From positions 239,856,069-239,920,068 of the forward strand of contig NC_092874.1 in the NCBI RefSeq assembly GCF_028372415.1: 64,000 bases of DNA, in the 5' to 3' direction. The position numbers and the translations under genes were made by a program. This stretch comes from Notamacropus eugenii. Taxonomy: Eukaryota > Chordata > Mammalia > Diprotodontia > Macropodidae. Numbering within the stretch: the first letter of the stretch is position 1; each line of letters begins with the position of its first letter. Positions 47,033 to 58,778 of the stretch are shown here, piece by piece. The notes under the pieces were generated by a model, which was given only the letters and a program-made list of their open reading frames with translations, was not told where the DNA came from and ran no database searches.

Positions 47033-47440
47033 TAGGTGGTTGAGTGGCTAGAGCACTGGACTTGGAGTCAAGAAAGCTTGAGTTAAAATTTAATATCATT
47101 TACTAGCTGAGTGACTTAGTGAGTGAGATAGATACATATGTGTATAAAATGCATGTATTAGATATGTAATTATATACATATGCATATACATGTAATGTGT
47201 ATACATATATACACCATACATATACATATATGTTTGTAAATCTAATGTATAATATATTTTATATTTATATACACACACACACCAAGGGCATCCCTTGTGT
47301 ATGTGTGTACACATACATATATGTATGAGTGTATATATACATATGTATATGTATGCACGTATATATATACATACACATACATATATGTATGAGTGTATAT
47401 ATACATATGTATATGTATGCATGTATATATACATACATAC

Positions 47441-47497
<57 letters not shown>

Positions 47498-47735
47498 TAT
47501 ACATAGTGAGTGGGCAAGTCACTTAACTACTGGTTGCCTCAGTTGCAGGGACAATAATAGCATCTACCTTGTAAGGTTGTCATGAGGATCAAATGAGATA
47601 ACAATTGCAAAGAATTTCCCACAGTGCCTTAATAATACACATATATACACATACACACATATACATGTACACACATGTTATATACACAACACATACATAC
47701 ATATATATTAAGTGCTATATAAATATTAGTTATTA
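47033..47735 (+). repeat. MIR/THER1-like SINE split by AT-rich insertions
   Basis: The head is at 47033-47116 ('tagctaggtggttgagtgg', 'ttggagtcaagaaagcttga'). The body resumes at 47513 ('gggcaagtcacttaactact', 'gtcatgaggatcaaatgaga') and the end at 47710 ('taagtgctatataaat'). Two AT/GT-rich blocks lie inside: 47126-47503 and about 47637-47709. Confidence 0.8.
47126..47503 (-). repeat. AT-rich insertion in a SINE, copy B of an inverted pair
   Basis: The block is bounded by TAGTGAGTG at 47117-47125 and 47504-47512, a 9-bp duplication within the split SINE. Its first 220 bp is nearly identical to copy A (45181-45430) reversed. Beyond that, one unit of about 60 bp is repeated (47335-47450), followed by (TA)n and (CA)n. 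No coding capacity and no known terminal structure. Confidence 0.85.
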
Positions 47736-47751
47736 TTATATTTACTAGCTA

Positions 47752-47925
47752 ACTGTATGACAAGTCACTTGACCTCTGTCTCAGTTTACTCATCTATAAA
47801 ATGAGGATAATAATAGCGCCTATCTCACAGGCTTGTGAGGATCAAATGTGATAACATGTGTAAAGTGCTTTGCAGACTTTAATGAAATATACAAATGCTA
47901 GGTATTGTTATCTTTGTCATTATTA
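47752..47925 (+). repeat. MIR/THER1-like CORE-SINE, 3' two thirds
   Basis: 'gacctctgtctcagtttact', 'catctataaaatgaggata' and 'gtgaggatcaaatgtgataa', ending 'gtaaagtgctttgcagac'. Confidence 0.8.
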
Positions 47926-48194
47926 TTGCTACTTTATTTTGTAGTAGACTCAAGTCCCATTAGACTTGTTATTCCCAGAGCTCTACTGTGGGACTACTTG
48001 TATTACAAATCCTCTATGGGTGGAAACTATGCCTATATATACTTTTTAAATATGCTTTGTGGAATTTAGAATACTTTCTTTTTCAACAAATAGTTTCTGA
48101 ATGATTGATTATTCATTCAAATAGGGACAGAGGTAACACAGGTAATTCAAATAAGTAAATAATTTTAAAAATCCTGTCTCAAGTGTCAGGTTTA

Positions 48195-48342
48195 TCCTCT
48201 TCTTTTATTACTAGCTAGCAGTGTGATCTTGGGTAAATCATTTAAGATCTGTTTTTTAGTTTAGTAATCTACAAAACATGACATTAGAGTAGAGGATATT
48301 TTAGGTCCCTTTTGCCTTGAAAATTGTAGGATCTACAATATA
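48195..48342 (+). repeat. MIR-like CORE-SINE, diverged
   Basis: 'ctagcagtgtgatcttgggt', 'atcatttaagatctg' and 'ttttaggtccctttt' in CORE-SINE order. Confidence 0.6.
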
Positions 48343-48769
48343 AACTTTTAAATCGAACTATTAGGATAGGGAGGGCAGGAATGGTTAGAATTCCATTACC
48401 TTTTATTTTATGATTTTTCCATAACTTTTTTGTAGAAATGAATCATAAATTGGCCAAAAACCTAGAGGGGGGAAAGACAAAAAGGAAGTGGAGGATGAGG
48501 ATAACGATGAGTAGGGAAAAGAAGAATAGGAAGAAGAGGAATAGAAAAGGAATAATTGGTAGTAGATTGTTTAGACAGGAGAGGAAGGTTAGGATGGCCA
48601 ACAAAGCAAGGAAATATTTGGGACCAAATGGGTAGATGAATGAGTAGGCTTGGACTTTCTGAGATACAGGTGGGGACTTTATTTTTAATCAGGAACTCAT
48701 GCTAGAGTTCCTTCCTTTTCCAACCTGTGAAAGTTCTATGTTTATAATTTGTTCTTTGTTTACATCTCA

Positions 48770-49885
48770 TGGAGTCAATAGCTTCCACTTGACCAATTAT
48801 AATTTTTAAGGAGTTTTTCCTTCAAAGAGGACCTTTTTGATATCTTTTTTAATTTTTATTGCTTTTACCATTTGGTAAATTCTGATTTTTAATGTGTTAT
48901 TTTCATTATTATTTTTTGTGCTACTTTAATCAAGTTATTAAATCTCTTTTCATAATTTTCTTGAATAACTCTTGTTTCTTTTTCCATTTTCCCTTCTACA
49001 ACTGTTGTCTGATTTTAAAGCAGTTTTTTTGGGGGAAATCTTTTCCTTTAGCTCTTCTAGGAATTCTTGTTGGGCTTATATCCACTCCGAGTTTTTCTTT
49101 GAGTTTTTACTTCAAGTCATTGTTTTCTTCTAAGTTTGTTTCTTGAGCTTCCCTATCACCAAAGTAAATTTTTATGGTCAGGTTCTTTTTCTGATCATCA
49201 TTTACTCCCTTTTGCAGCTTATTTTTTTTATTTTGAAGTTTGTTTTAGAGTTTTAGTCTCAGTTCACCTCTATATATGGGGGACATATCTTTATGCTGCT
49301 TTCTGGAGGCTATGTCTGGGGGCCTATAAGTTTTCAATGCTACGAAAATGTTCTGATCCGGGGAAGAGTTCTAGATACCACTTCTTGGCCTGTGCTCTAA
49401 TCATTACCTAAGTTTGACTCCTGCTTTCTCATGAATATAACCACTGAATCCTACCCTGGAACTGCAGCCTGGAACTGGGTAATGGGTGATAGAACTGCCA
49501 AATGGCACTTGACATTGTGCTCAGTACTTGCATAGGGGTTGACTGGAGACTCTTTCTAATTAACTTTTCAGTCCCTTTACTGTACCAAGGTGCTAGGTGC
49601 TCTTGGGGATGTCACCAACATTACTGCTGCCACTGCTACCTCTTAGGCCCACAGCTGGTGCTGCTTCTGCTGCCTTGTGCTCCCAATCAGCCTCCATCCT
49701 GGTATCTAAAGACCTTTCTTTCTAATTTCCAAACTGTCCTAGGCTAAAAATATGACTGTGATGTTTTGTTGACTTTTCCACTCAGAATTTAGTTTGACAT
49801 GGTTTTTAAAGTTGTTACTGAGGGCTTTGTTGAGAGAGTTCAGTAAGAATGCTGGTCTCATTCTACTGTCTTACCTCTTCCTCCT
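48770..49885 (-). mobile_element. L1 5' region: 5' UTR and ORF1 coiled coil, decayed
   Basis: In minus order from about 49885 ('gtcttacctcttcctcctg' reversed is a plausible start), a 5' UTR-like segment leads into a T-rich plus-strand stretch (48770-49240). That stretch is the reverse of the lysine/glutamate-rich ORF1 coiled coil ('ttttaatgtgttattttcat', 'ttccattttcccttctacaa'). The element ends inside ORF1. It is of a different subfamily from the 8663 and 32791 elements. Confidence 0.55.
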
Positions 49886-50924
49886 GTCATAATTTGTTCT
49901 TTGTGTTTATTTCCTGAAATTGGAAAATGGAAAAGTGGCCACTAGCTTGTGAAATGGTATTTTTCTAGCTGAGCTCCTAGATCCTCCTTAAATGTCTCTA
50001 CTCAGCACAAAATGAACCTGCCACATGGTCTATCTCTTACAAGCCTGGGGTTGGAATAGACCATAAGATGATCAATTCTGACCATAATTACGTATCATTA
50101 AACATTCTAGTTTTCAAAGCCCAGATTTCTTTTTCTAGTACTGTAAATGACATTTATCAATACCTCACACGTGCTCGAAGGGAAGCTATAGTCTTTGTGA
50201 CAAGCATTAGTCATTGCAGGATTTTACAGTATTCATATCCTTTATTCTATATGTCTTCTCTTATGTAAGAAGAGTTATTTTTTGACATGATGTGCTCATT
50301 CTCTGTCATCTTTGTTTTAAAGTTTAGAGGCTTCATCATTAGTCTCCAAAGTAGAATGCATGATCAATTCAAGCTAAATCCATTTCTCATTTGATATCAT
50401 TTCTAATAAGTCCATAAGGTTAAGAAAAAAGAATTATGATGTTTTGGCTATCAACCTGCCAGTTCCAAAAGAAATAGCTCCATGTGATCCTTGATAATTA
50501 ACTCACTTTCAACTCCTTCAGTAAAACTTTATGACTAAGTATCAATTAGTCATCAGAAGAGTGCTTGGTTTTGTACTGTTTTCTGCAGGGCCTTAGAGTA
50601 ATGGACTCAGATATGGAAGAGAATTCAGGTGGTCATCATATTTTACCTGGACCAAGAGTATGAATCCCTTTGTATAGTTTTAAGCATAATAGATGTTTAC
50701 ATGTTTTTAAGTGGAGTTAAATGAATACTCACCTGCTATCTCTTGAATTATTGAACAAGTATTATACTTATGACCAGAGTCATCACAATTTATAAGCACC
50801 TTTACATTTCTTATAAGTTGCTCCCACCCAGGCTGTGAACTTTCCATTTGTGGGTGAGATTTTTATGTATGTGTATGTATTTATATTACGCCCTTTATTA
50901 ATTTTCAGTGTCAATCCTTTCCAT
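49886..50924. other. Unassigned intergenic DNA
   Basis: No gene or nameable repeat recognised. Confidence 0.4.
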
Positions 50925-51155
50925 CAATTCAGGAATAACTAAATAAATTATAGTATATGCACATAATGGACTATTACTATGTCATAAGGAATGATGAATA
51001 TGAAGAATTCAGAGAAGAATAACAGATATATATATATACATATATACACACATATTATACTATACATACATACATGTGTGCATCTATGTGTATGAACTGA
51101 TGCAGAGTGAAATAAGTAGAATTGGGAGACAGTATAGTATAGATATTAATCCAAG
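50925..51155 (+). mobile_element. L1 ORF2 C-terminal fragment
   Basis: 'caggaataactaaataaatt', 'gaactgatgcagagtgaaat' and 'aagtagaattgggagac' are the ORF2 end in sense. A (TA)n/(CA)n tract at 51025-51078 interrupts it. Confidence 0.7.
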
Positions 51156-51360
51156 TTTTCTTTTCTTCAGGATTCTTAATTTTAAATATTCTTAATATGT
51201 CAAGTAACAATAAACATGAATATTTCTATACGCAAAGAACAGAAGATGATTGTATATGAAACCAAAAAATTCTATTATAGCTTGTTTTTTGAAAACTAGA
51301 TAATAAACTAAAAATGATAATTCCAAAGCTGTCCTGATTGTCTGGACTTCCTTCTGAAGT

Positions 51361-52300
51361 TTTTTCTTTTCTCTTTTGTATATTTTAAAAATATTTCATT
51401 GACTCTGCTTTCTTTTTTAGCTTTCTCTGCTCTCCAAACCTACCCCTCCAAAAAGAATCTTCCTTTGTAATAAATATGCATAATTAAGCAAAATAAATCT
51501 ATAATCAACTGTGTCTGAAAATTGTCTCATTCAAGATGTGGGAAAATATGCTTCATCAATGACCTTCTGTAGTCATGATTGTTCATTGCACAGATCAGAG
51601 TACTTAAACCTTTCAAACTTTCCTCTCCTCTCTTCTCTCCATTCCCATTCTTTCTCTCCTCTCCGCTTTTTTTCTTTTCATTTTCTTCTTTTTCTTTCTT
51701 TCTTTCTTTTTTTTTTTGTTTACAACAAATTTCTTTAAATATATGGCTAACAGTGGAATCTCTGGGACAAAGGATACAAACATTTTAGCACTTTAGTTGA
51801 ATAATTCTAAATTACTTTCCAGACTGGTTGTACTAATTCACAGCACTTCCCACAATGTTTTGGTGTACCTGTCTTTCCACAACCTTTCCAACACAAGCTA
51901 TTCTTGTCTCCTGTCTTCTTTGCCATTTTGGGTGTGAGATTAAACAATCTCAGCTATTTTAATTTGATTTTCTCTTTTTATTAGTGATTTGGACTAATCT
52001 TTCATATGGTCATTGATGGTTCACGATTTTTCTTTTGAAAATGTTTTTTCATATCCTTTGACCATTTTTATCAATTGGGGAATGACTTTTGGTTATACAT
52101 TTCTTTGGTTATATATATTTCTCTGAGAAATTTGATAAAACCCTCCCTCCTCCCATTCAACTACTTCACTTTTTATTCTAGATATGGTAAATTTTTTTTG
52201 TGCAAAAGCTTTTAAATTTCACATAATCAAAATTACTGTTTTGTCTTTTGTAGTTGTTTCTATCTCTTATTTGGTTAAAAATTTATCTCTTGCTCATAGT
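51361..52300 (-). mobile_element. L1 3' end (3' UTR and ORF2 C-terminal region)
   Basis: Reversed 3' UTR (51400-51600) and ORF2 end (51735-52130: 'aatctctgggacaaaggata', 'ccagactggttgtactaatt', 'cacagcacttcccacaatg'). A pyrimidine-only tract of about 80 bp (51640-51718) lies between. No intact frame. Confidence 0.75.
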
Positions 52301-52548
52301 TGTGAATATTATTATCATTAATCTCAGTTTCATCTTCATTTTCCATGACATTCATATAGAAATGGATCACAGACAGGTTACTGGCCTGCTGTTATTCTTT
52401 TAAATTAAGTTTCTGTGGATTTATTGCACAGTTGGATAATATTACTGCTTTTTATAATTGAGCCAAGTTATTGGTAAACTCATTTTCTGCAGGCTCTCAG
52501 AAAGTACTCAGATTGTTGCAGATAGAATGATATTACATATGTTCATTA

Positions 52549-52936
52549 TCACTGTCATCATCATCATCATTATCTTCCTCCTTCTCCTCATTATCACCAT
52601 CATTAATATCATCTTTACCACCACCACCATCACCACTACCACTACCACCATCACCACCACCACCACTATCACCACCGCCACCACCACCGCCACCACCATC
52701 ACCGCCACCACCACCGCCACCACCACCGCCACCACCATCGCCACCGCCACCACCACCGCCACCACCATCGCCACCGCCATCACCACCGCCACCGCCGCCA
52801 CCACCACCACCGCCACCACCACCACCACCACCACTGCCACCGCCACCACCACCATCACCACCATCACCACCACCACCACCACCACCACCACCACCACCAC
52901 CACCACCACCACCATCATCATCTTCATCACCATCTG
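52549..52936. repeat. Long (CCA/CCG/TCA)n trinucleotide array
   Basis: About 390 bp of CAC/CCA units with regular CCG, CCA-TCA and TCC variants. It is open in several frames on both strands, giving Thr- or Val/Ala-rich pseudo-proteins. Blocks with CCG are clustered at 52676-52850 and the distal part is pure CCA. Confidence 0.95.
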
Positions 52937-53404
52937 TTTGAGTAGAAATGGTTCTGGGACAAGTCCCTATTTTCTTTGCATTTTATGTTTAATGTTCTAT
53001 GGACTAGTACATAGGTAAATAAAACAACAGGTTTTGCAGTTGAATAAAAAAATACAATGTAAGTTTATTTTCTATACAATCTATAGAAATGGTCCTAGAA
53101 CAGTTCTAGAAACAAATAGGATGACATTTTGCTTCAACACGATACTGATTTCCTCTGCTGTGTCTTCATATTTTCAAAACTCATTGTTCCATGGAGCTTG
53201 GAGGAATGAGTGTTGTATATAATAACATCTATTAAAAATGTTCTTGAGATTTTATGGGTCAATGTTATACCCAGATGAGTATGTGCAAAATTTTAATTTG
53301 AAATAATTTCCTGGTTCTAGTAAGTTTATTTGCTGAGTTCCCAAGGATATTTTAAGATCTGTATTTCTGTACTGGTAGTGTGGGAATTTGTGGTTTGTCA
53401 ATAT
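52937..53404. other. Unassigned intergenic DNA
   Basis: The phrase 'gaaatggttctgggacaagt' at 52947 recurs as 'gaaatggtcctagaacagtt' at 53087, a weak direct repeat. Nothing else recognised. Confidence 0.35.
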
Positions 53405-53520
53405 CTGAGGATAATGGGATCATAAATTTAGAGCTGGAAGGGGTTAGAGATCATTACTTCCAACTCTCTCATTTTACAGATGGGAAAACTGAGTCCCAAA
53501 GAGGTTACATGACTTGACTA
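53405..53520 (+). repeat. CR1/L3-type 3' fragment
   Basis: 'aatttagagctggaaggggt' followed by 'cattttacagatgggaaaac' is the old 3' segment found in CR1/L3 and related SINEs. Confidence 0.5.
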
Positions 53521-53526
53521 GGGAAA

Positions 53527-53725
53527 GGAATAAACATTTATATAGTACCTACTATGTGCTAGGCACTGTACTAACTACTTTTACAGATATCTTATTGATC
53601 CACACAACAACTCTAGGAGGTAGGTTCTATTATTATCTCCATTTTACAGTTGAAGAAACTGAGACTGGGAAAAATTAAGTGTCTTTCTCAGGATTGGTCA
53701 CACAGTTAGTAAGTGGAAGTAGTAC
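53527..53725 (-). repeat. MIR/THER1-like CORE-SINE
   Basis: 'catttatatagtacctacta', 'ggtaggttctattattatct' and 'tcacacagttagtaagtgg' in reverse orientation. Confidence 0.8.
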
Positions 53726-53989
53726 AGTCCAGAGGGTTGTGCAAGAAAGACCCCTAGGTTCATGGAAAAGAGATCTCAATTGTAAAACAGGCAGTTTTAC
53801 TGAGCTAACAACTAAAATCTCAGGGATGATGTCAGGGAGATTTCCAAAAATAAAGCAAATAATTTTTAAAAAATATACATGGTGATACTAAATCTGAAAA
53901 GAATACTTAAGAATTTTAATCTCTTTTATTATCTACAGATTTTTTCTCCCTAGCTGAAGGCAAGTGTAGATCGACAAATAGTTTGTAGT

Positions 53990-54075
53990 TAGGAAAGGTC
54001 ACAGAATGTCAGGCCTGGGATGGACCTTAGAGAGACCTGAGAGTCTCTTAAGTCCAACCTTGAGTGTGTATAGGC
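53990..54075 (+). repeat. CR1/L3-type 3' fragment
   Basis: 'gtcaggcctgggatggacct' and 'gagtctcttaagtccaacct' resemble the same old 3' segment. Confidence 0.4.
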
Positions 54076-54294
54076 AGCTCAAACTGACTCTAAGGACCCA
54101 GTTTTCTTATCAATGTGACCATTTACATTTGCCTCGGAAAAATTGTAGCAAATGCTAGAAATGAAGACTTGTTTTACTGTTTAGTTGATAGGACTTAACA
54201 TGATAGATACAATGTTAATAATGCAAATGAAATTCTAAAGTGTGTTGCGTGTACACTTTTTGATAGCCCATTGTTAAATATTTATCAGCGCACT

Positions 54295-54448
54295 CCTAGT
54301 CCAGCCTCCTTATTTCACAGACAAGAAACTAAGACTCATCAAAGTCATGGCTATTCAAGGTCACATAGTAAATGACAGAGCCAGGTTTTGCACTTAGGTC
54401 TTCCTATTGCAAATCCAACACTTTCCAATATACTGTGCTGCCTCTATA
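54295..54448 (-). repeat. MIR-like CORE-SINE
   Basis: 'agccaggttttgcacttagg', 'cttcctattgcaaatccaac' and 'ccaatatactgtgctgcctc' in reverse orientation. Confidence 0.65.
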
Positions 54449-54454
54449 CTATGG

Positions 54455-54605
54455 TGTCCAATTCCCTCATCCTATACATGAAGAAACTGGGGCCCGTAAA
54501 GGTTGAAATGATCCATGCCTAAGGTTACTTAAGTAGAATAGAGTCAGGAGTCAAATCTTTGTCCCTCTGACTTCATATCCATTAACTCACACTGCTTCTA
54601 AGCCA
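54455..54605 (-). repeat. MIR-like CORE-SINE, diverged
   Basis: A second copy in the same orientation: 'atgaagaaactggggcccgt', 'gtcaggagtcaaatctttgt' and 'attaactcacactgcttct'. Confidence 0.6.
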
Positions 54606-55034
54606 GGAATGTAAAGAGGATTACTACTGGGTCATTTCTTGCTAGGTATTCAGTAGATGCTAAAATTTTATAGCCTACAATGATATGTTGCACAGTTTCT
54701 ATTATTTTCTTGCATAATTCATACTAAATCTGTGCTGGTTAAGGATAAGCTTTCTGTAGTTTTTGGTAGTAATGACTTGGTCTTGAACCGCCATATTGAA
54801 CTCCTTTATTTCCATAAACCAATTTACATGACTCAGCCTTTGGTGGAATGTTCTTTTGTCAACATATTAATGCTAAGTTCATGCAGATGTTTCCTTTGAA
54901 AGGGATTTTAATTTCATTCTTGGATCTCAGTCATTTCATGAGCTCCATCTTGAGGTAAACCACTTTTAGTCACATTATTCTTGGTTTCTCATTTGATTCA
55001 GCTTACATTTTCTTTGTGTTGGACTTTTCTTTTC

Positions 55035-55180
55035 TTTTTTATTATTAAATTTTTATTTGTTTTCTGTTTTCAACAATCACTTCCATAAATCTTAAATTTT
55101 CTCCCTCTCTCTTCCTCCTCCCTCCCCAAGATGGCATGCAATATTATATGGGTTCTACACATAAATTCTTATTAATGGTT
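55035..55180 (-). mobile_element. L1 3' end, short
   Basis: T-rich start, then 'aaattttctccctctctctt' and 'ccccaagatggcatgcaata', the reversed L1 3' UTR. Confidence 0.6.
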
Positions 55181-55590
55181 TGGACTTCTTGAGATCATCT
55201 AGATCATCAGAAAGTTTCCACATCTTCCTTCTTTGGGAATTCACTTTCTTTTCTGATTATTTTTCAAGTGTCTAGTAGTTTTTGATTGATGATGACTTGT
55301 GTATTTTGCTTCTTGTGCTGCTATGACTCTTGGTATCATTTTACTCTTTTAACTTTAGCTTTTAATGGATGGTTCTAAGAACCCAGAATTCTGGAAATCC
55401 TTTTTTTCTCCTCTGTGGATTCCTTTCTGCATTTTTCTTTCTTGTTGTCATTAATTGGAAAAATATGACATTCAAGTTTTCTACTGAATGTATCAAATAG
55501 ATATTGACATGACTTTCCAATTCTTGCTAAATATCTTCAATAGCTTTTTAATATAGATTCTGCCATGTTGGTGTTTAATCACTGTACTAA
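55181..55590. other. Unassigned intergenic DNA
   Basis: No gene or nameable repeat recognised. Confidence 0.4.
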
Positions 55591-55595
55591 AGGAC

Positions 55596-55762
55596 ATTAT
55601 CTATCTATCTATCTATACACAAGTATACCCACATAAACATTACATACACACACACACATATACATATATAAATCTATATCTATACTTTTCTTCCTCTGGC
55701 TCTCTCCCCATATATATGTGCATATGTAAGTGCACATATATACATATATACACACATATATG
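55596..55762. repeat. (TATC)n, (CA)n and (TA)n microsatellite cluster
   Basis: 'atctatctatctatctatac', then CA runs and alternating TA/CA up to about 55762. Confidence 0.85.
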
Positions 55763-56937
55763 CTTATAACTAGTTTTTATCCTTTCTGATTCAATGAGAG
55801 AACACAGTCATTTATAATGGTTATAGCACACAATAGTTTTTTGGAATTAGCCTGTTTTGGTATAATTGGTCTGCTTGTTGAATTCATATTGTCAGTCTCA
55901 AAAAAGGCTTTTCAGAATTGCAATCTAAGTATACCTATCTTTTAAAAAATTTATTCAAGATGTGGGTGCTATTTTTTAAAGTCCTCTATAACTGATGAGA
56001 TGTTTCTTTTTTTGTTATGAGATAATATTGGCACATAATGAAATATTTACGTTTTTAATTCATTTCATGTGAATATGTGCCTTCTTTAGTAGTTAGAATC
56101 ATCTGCACCCAAGAATGATCAGCAGGTATGATACAGTTATTTTTTATATAATCTGTTCTAACTGACCTTCTCACGGGACCGTAACATGAAAAGGGAATAA
56201 TTGCTTCTCTATCCGCTAGGTGAAAAAGATTGTTGCAATGATTTTGAAAAGAGCAGCCTGTAACACCATACTGCTCCATTTATTTCTTAGATTCTTAGAA
56301 GCAGTTTAATTATACTGACTGGGATGTGAATCCACTCAATGGTATCACAATTGGTCTGTATTTCAAGATTATTGCAAGGGCTTCACAGCTACCATGGTGT
56401 GCTCAGGTCATGTAAAGTCTGTGATGCACATCGCTCTGACCACATTCCCAGAATTCCTGAGTTAGCCATTATCCATACTCCTCATAACAATTTAATTTTC
56501 CAAGGGTAAAGCCTCAAAGCTCAGCTGGGTGGCTTTCTGTATTCAGGCAACCAGGAAAATGTATCCATGGTCTGAGTCTCAGTCCCCTGAACCAATTAGG
56601 TCTCTGAGATAGTGTCAATGCCTTTTATGGAAAATAATTAGCTCATCCCACATAGTGGGGGACTCTGGTAGATAATGGATAATGGGTTGGATCTTGATTA
56701 GATGGTTGTCATCACTACTATTCGTTTATAGCCCCGAGAAATTTGGGCCAAAAGAGTGAATAGTGATATTACCCTTTTGGGACCTTACTGATTATGACTG
56801 AGGTCCTCAGCAGATTACTTTACCATTTTTACCAAAAACTTTGAAATTTGTTTCTTAATAAACTATATCCTTGTAGCTATGAACACATCATAGATCCATT
56901 GTTGGGCCCATAGATAACAAATTAATGAAAATGACGC
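55763..56937. other. Unassigned intergenic DNA
   Basis: A 74-codon open frame on the minus strand (56055-56279) has no recognised domain. Nothing else identified. Confidence 0.4.
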
Positions 56938-57065
56938 ACATCAAACATTTACTTCTTGCGAAATACTGTGCTAACGTCTGAGTATACAGACATAAAAGTA
57001 AGACAATCCCTGCTTTCAAGAAGTTCACATTCTAATAGGGAAGATGATACATATGGAAGGTTTTC
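56938..57065 (-). repeat. L2 LINE 3' fragment
   Basis: 'atactgtgctaacgtctgag', 'agacaatccctgctttcaag' and 'cacattctaatagggaagat' in reverse orientation. Confidence 0.6.
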
Positions 57066-57127
57066 ATCAAGTCAGATGAAAAGGTCCTGTGGTCCTTAGG
57101 GAACAGAGGCAAAGCAGATGATAATGC

Positions 57128-57400
57128 TTCTTCTTTAACATCGTTTCAATTGATAAAGTTATATCAGTTTCTGATGCTGAATCATTTGACAATGACAAGG
57201 AATTTGGTGACAAGAGATTTCTTTTCTGGGTCTTTGGTTGCTAGGCTGCATTTCCTAAGGAACTGATTCCCAGGATAATGGCTAAGGGCACTGAGCTGGG
57301 AGCACTGCTCATCCCAAGGCTCTTGGCAGGGTCAAGGGCTGGCAACATCAGGATCTTAGGGGAGATGATGGTCAAGGTGGTGGTTTGACTTACCTGACAT
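57128..57400. repeat. Unidentified repeat shared with the window start
   Basis: 'cttcttctttaacatcgttt' and 'ttttctgggtctttggttgc' recur with similar spacing at about 109-200. The family is unknown to me; both copies are diverged. Confidence 0.4.
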
Positions 57401-58778
57401 ATGTTGCCTTCTGTCTCCTTTGGGTTACCTTGCTTGCTCTGTGTGTGCCAACTGGTTGGCAGTACTGATATCTGGGGGTGGTGGTATAAATATGTAATAA
57501 ACCAATGCAAAGTTTCTTTGCTCTGGGCAAATCTGTACAAGAGAAATAGACAAATATAGATGAAGGGGGAAGGAATAGCACAGAGCTTCCCCAAACAAAA
57601 ACTGAATTAGGAATTGAGTGCCACACATATATAACTAGTTGGGACCTGATATAATGGGTCAAGACCAGTGCCATCTGAATTTTCAGGCACGGCAACAACC
57701 TGGGTGGTTTATGTTAGCTTAATGCGAACGACTGATATTTATAAAAAGCTTTTATTAGTCTGAAATGCAGTTTCCAAGGAGTGCTTCAGAAGCCACTTGA
57801 GAAAATTACACTATTGAGAAGTCATAATTGTTATGCTACTGGATCAAAATGACAGGGAGAGGAGAATGGCAGTTAATTACTTGAGCCTCCCAGTGACTAA
57901 GATTTTTGTATCATCTTTTTTTGTCCTTGATTAGTCAGCTAGCCAGTTATGACATATTATTATTGCCATGAACTTTCCATTATCTGAGAGCTAATTATCT
58001 AGTTTGTGGATTATTCATGTCTCTTTGGTTCTCAAAAAAATCTTCCTTTTCCCTTTTGTCCATAGAATTGTTAAGCAATTTCCCAAGAGATGGGAAATAG
58101 AAAGAAAATGAAGGGAAAAAAAGGTGAAGTTAAAAATCTGGCGTTTCACTGTTAATTAGCAACACAAATAAATATTGGAAGGGAAGCAGGCAAAAAGTAA
58201 TGATGATTGAAGTTTTAGAATTATCTGTGTGGCAGATAATGCAAATGAGCCAGGTCTGGAACTGAATTATGATGACCTTTAGGAAATTGTCCAGTGGTTT
58301 TAATGACCCCAAGTATCTCCCTCAAGTTTTGCCCATATTTTAAATACTAATATCCTTCTGGTGAAATAAGGGTCTGAGCCATGGAATGCTACATTTTCTT
58401 AGCAAGTAGAGTCAAAGATTAGCCAAAGGACATTGAACAAGTCATGATAGCTGTGAATAGGTTATAACACAAAACATCTGAATAGTTATTCAGGGGAAGA
58501 GGCATGAAGAATGTCATAAATGAATGCTACAAAGCATGGCATAAACATAAAGAATGTCTCCAAAGGTATTGTCCCTAGTGTTTCAGGCCCATTCTTCCAC
58601 CATCAGTTCCTTTTAAGTTCCACATTATTTCTTGTTCTTTGTGTACTTTTAGGAAGAAATCTCTTAATGACCCATTGTTATGTTATTTTTGCTACTGCTT
58701 TTAACTCCATAGGTTTCTTTCTCTTTCTAATTTTCTTTCTCTCTCTTTTTTTTTCCTAGTGAGTGAAAGTAGGTAAAG
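57401..58778. other. Unassigned intergenic DNA
   Basis: No gene or nameable repeat recognised. A 117-codon minus-strand open frame (57241-57594) starts in the unidentified repeat and has no known domain. Confidence 0.4.

Noticed and set aside
47096..47503. CRISPR-like array
   Set aside because: Repeat units are simple AT/GT microsatellite without distinct spacers, in a vertebrate context.
52458..53018. Thr-rich (plus) and Val/Ala-rich (minus) proteins
   Set aside because: Trinucleotide array open in several frames; no start context or domain.
56055..56279. Minus-strand 74-codon frame, considered as a possible exon
   Set aside because: It has no recognised domain, no clear splice context, and open frames of this length are common in the window.
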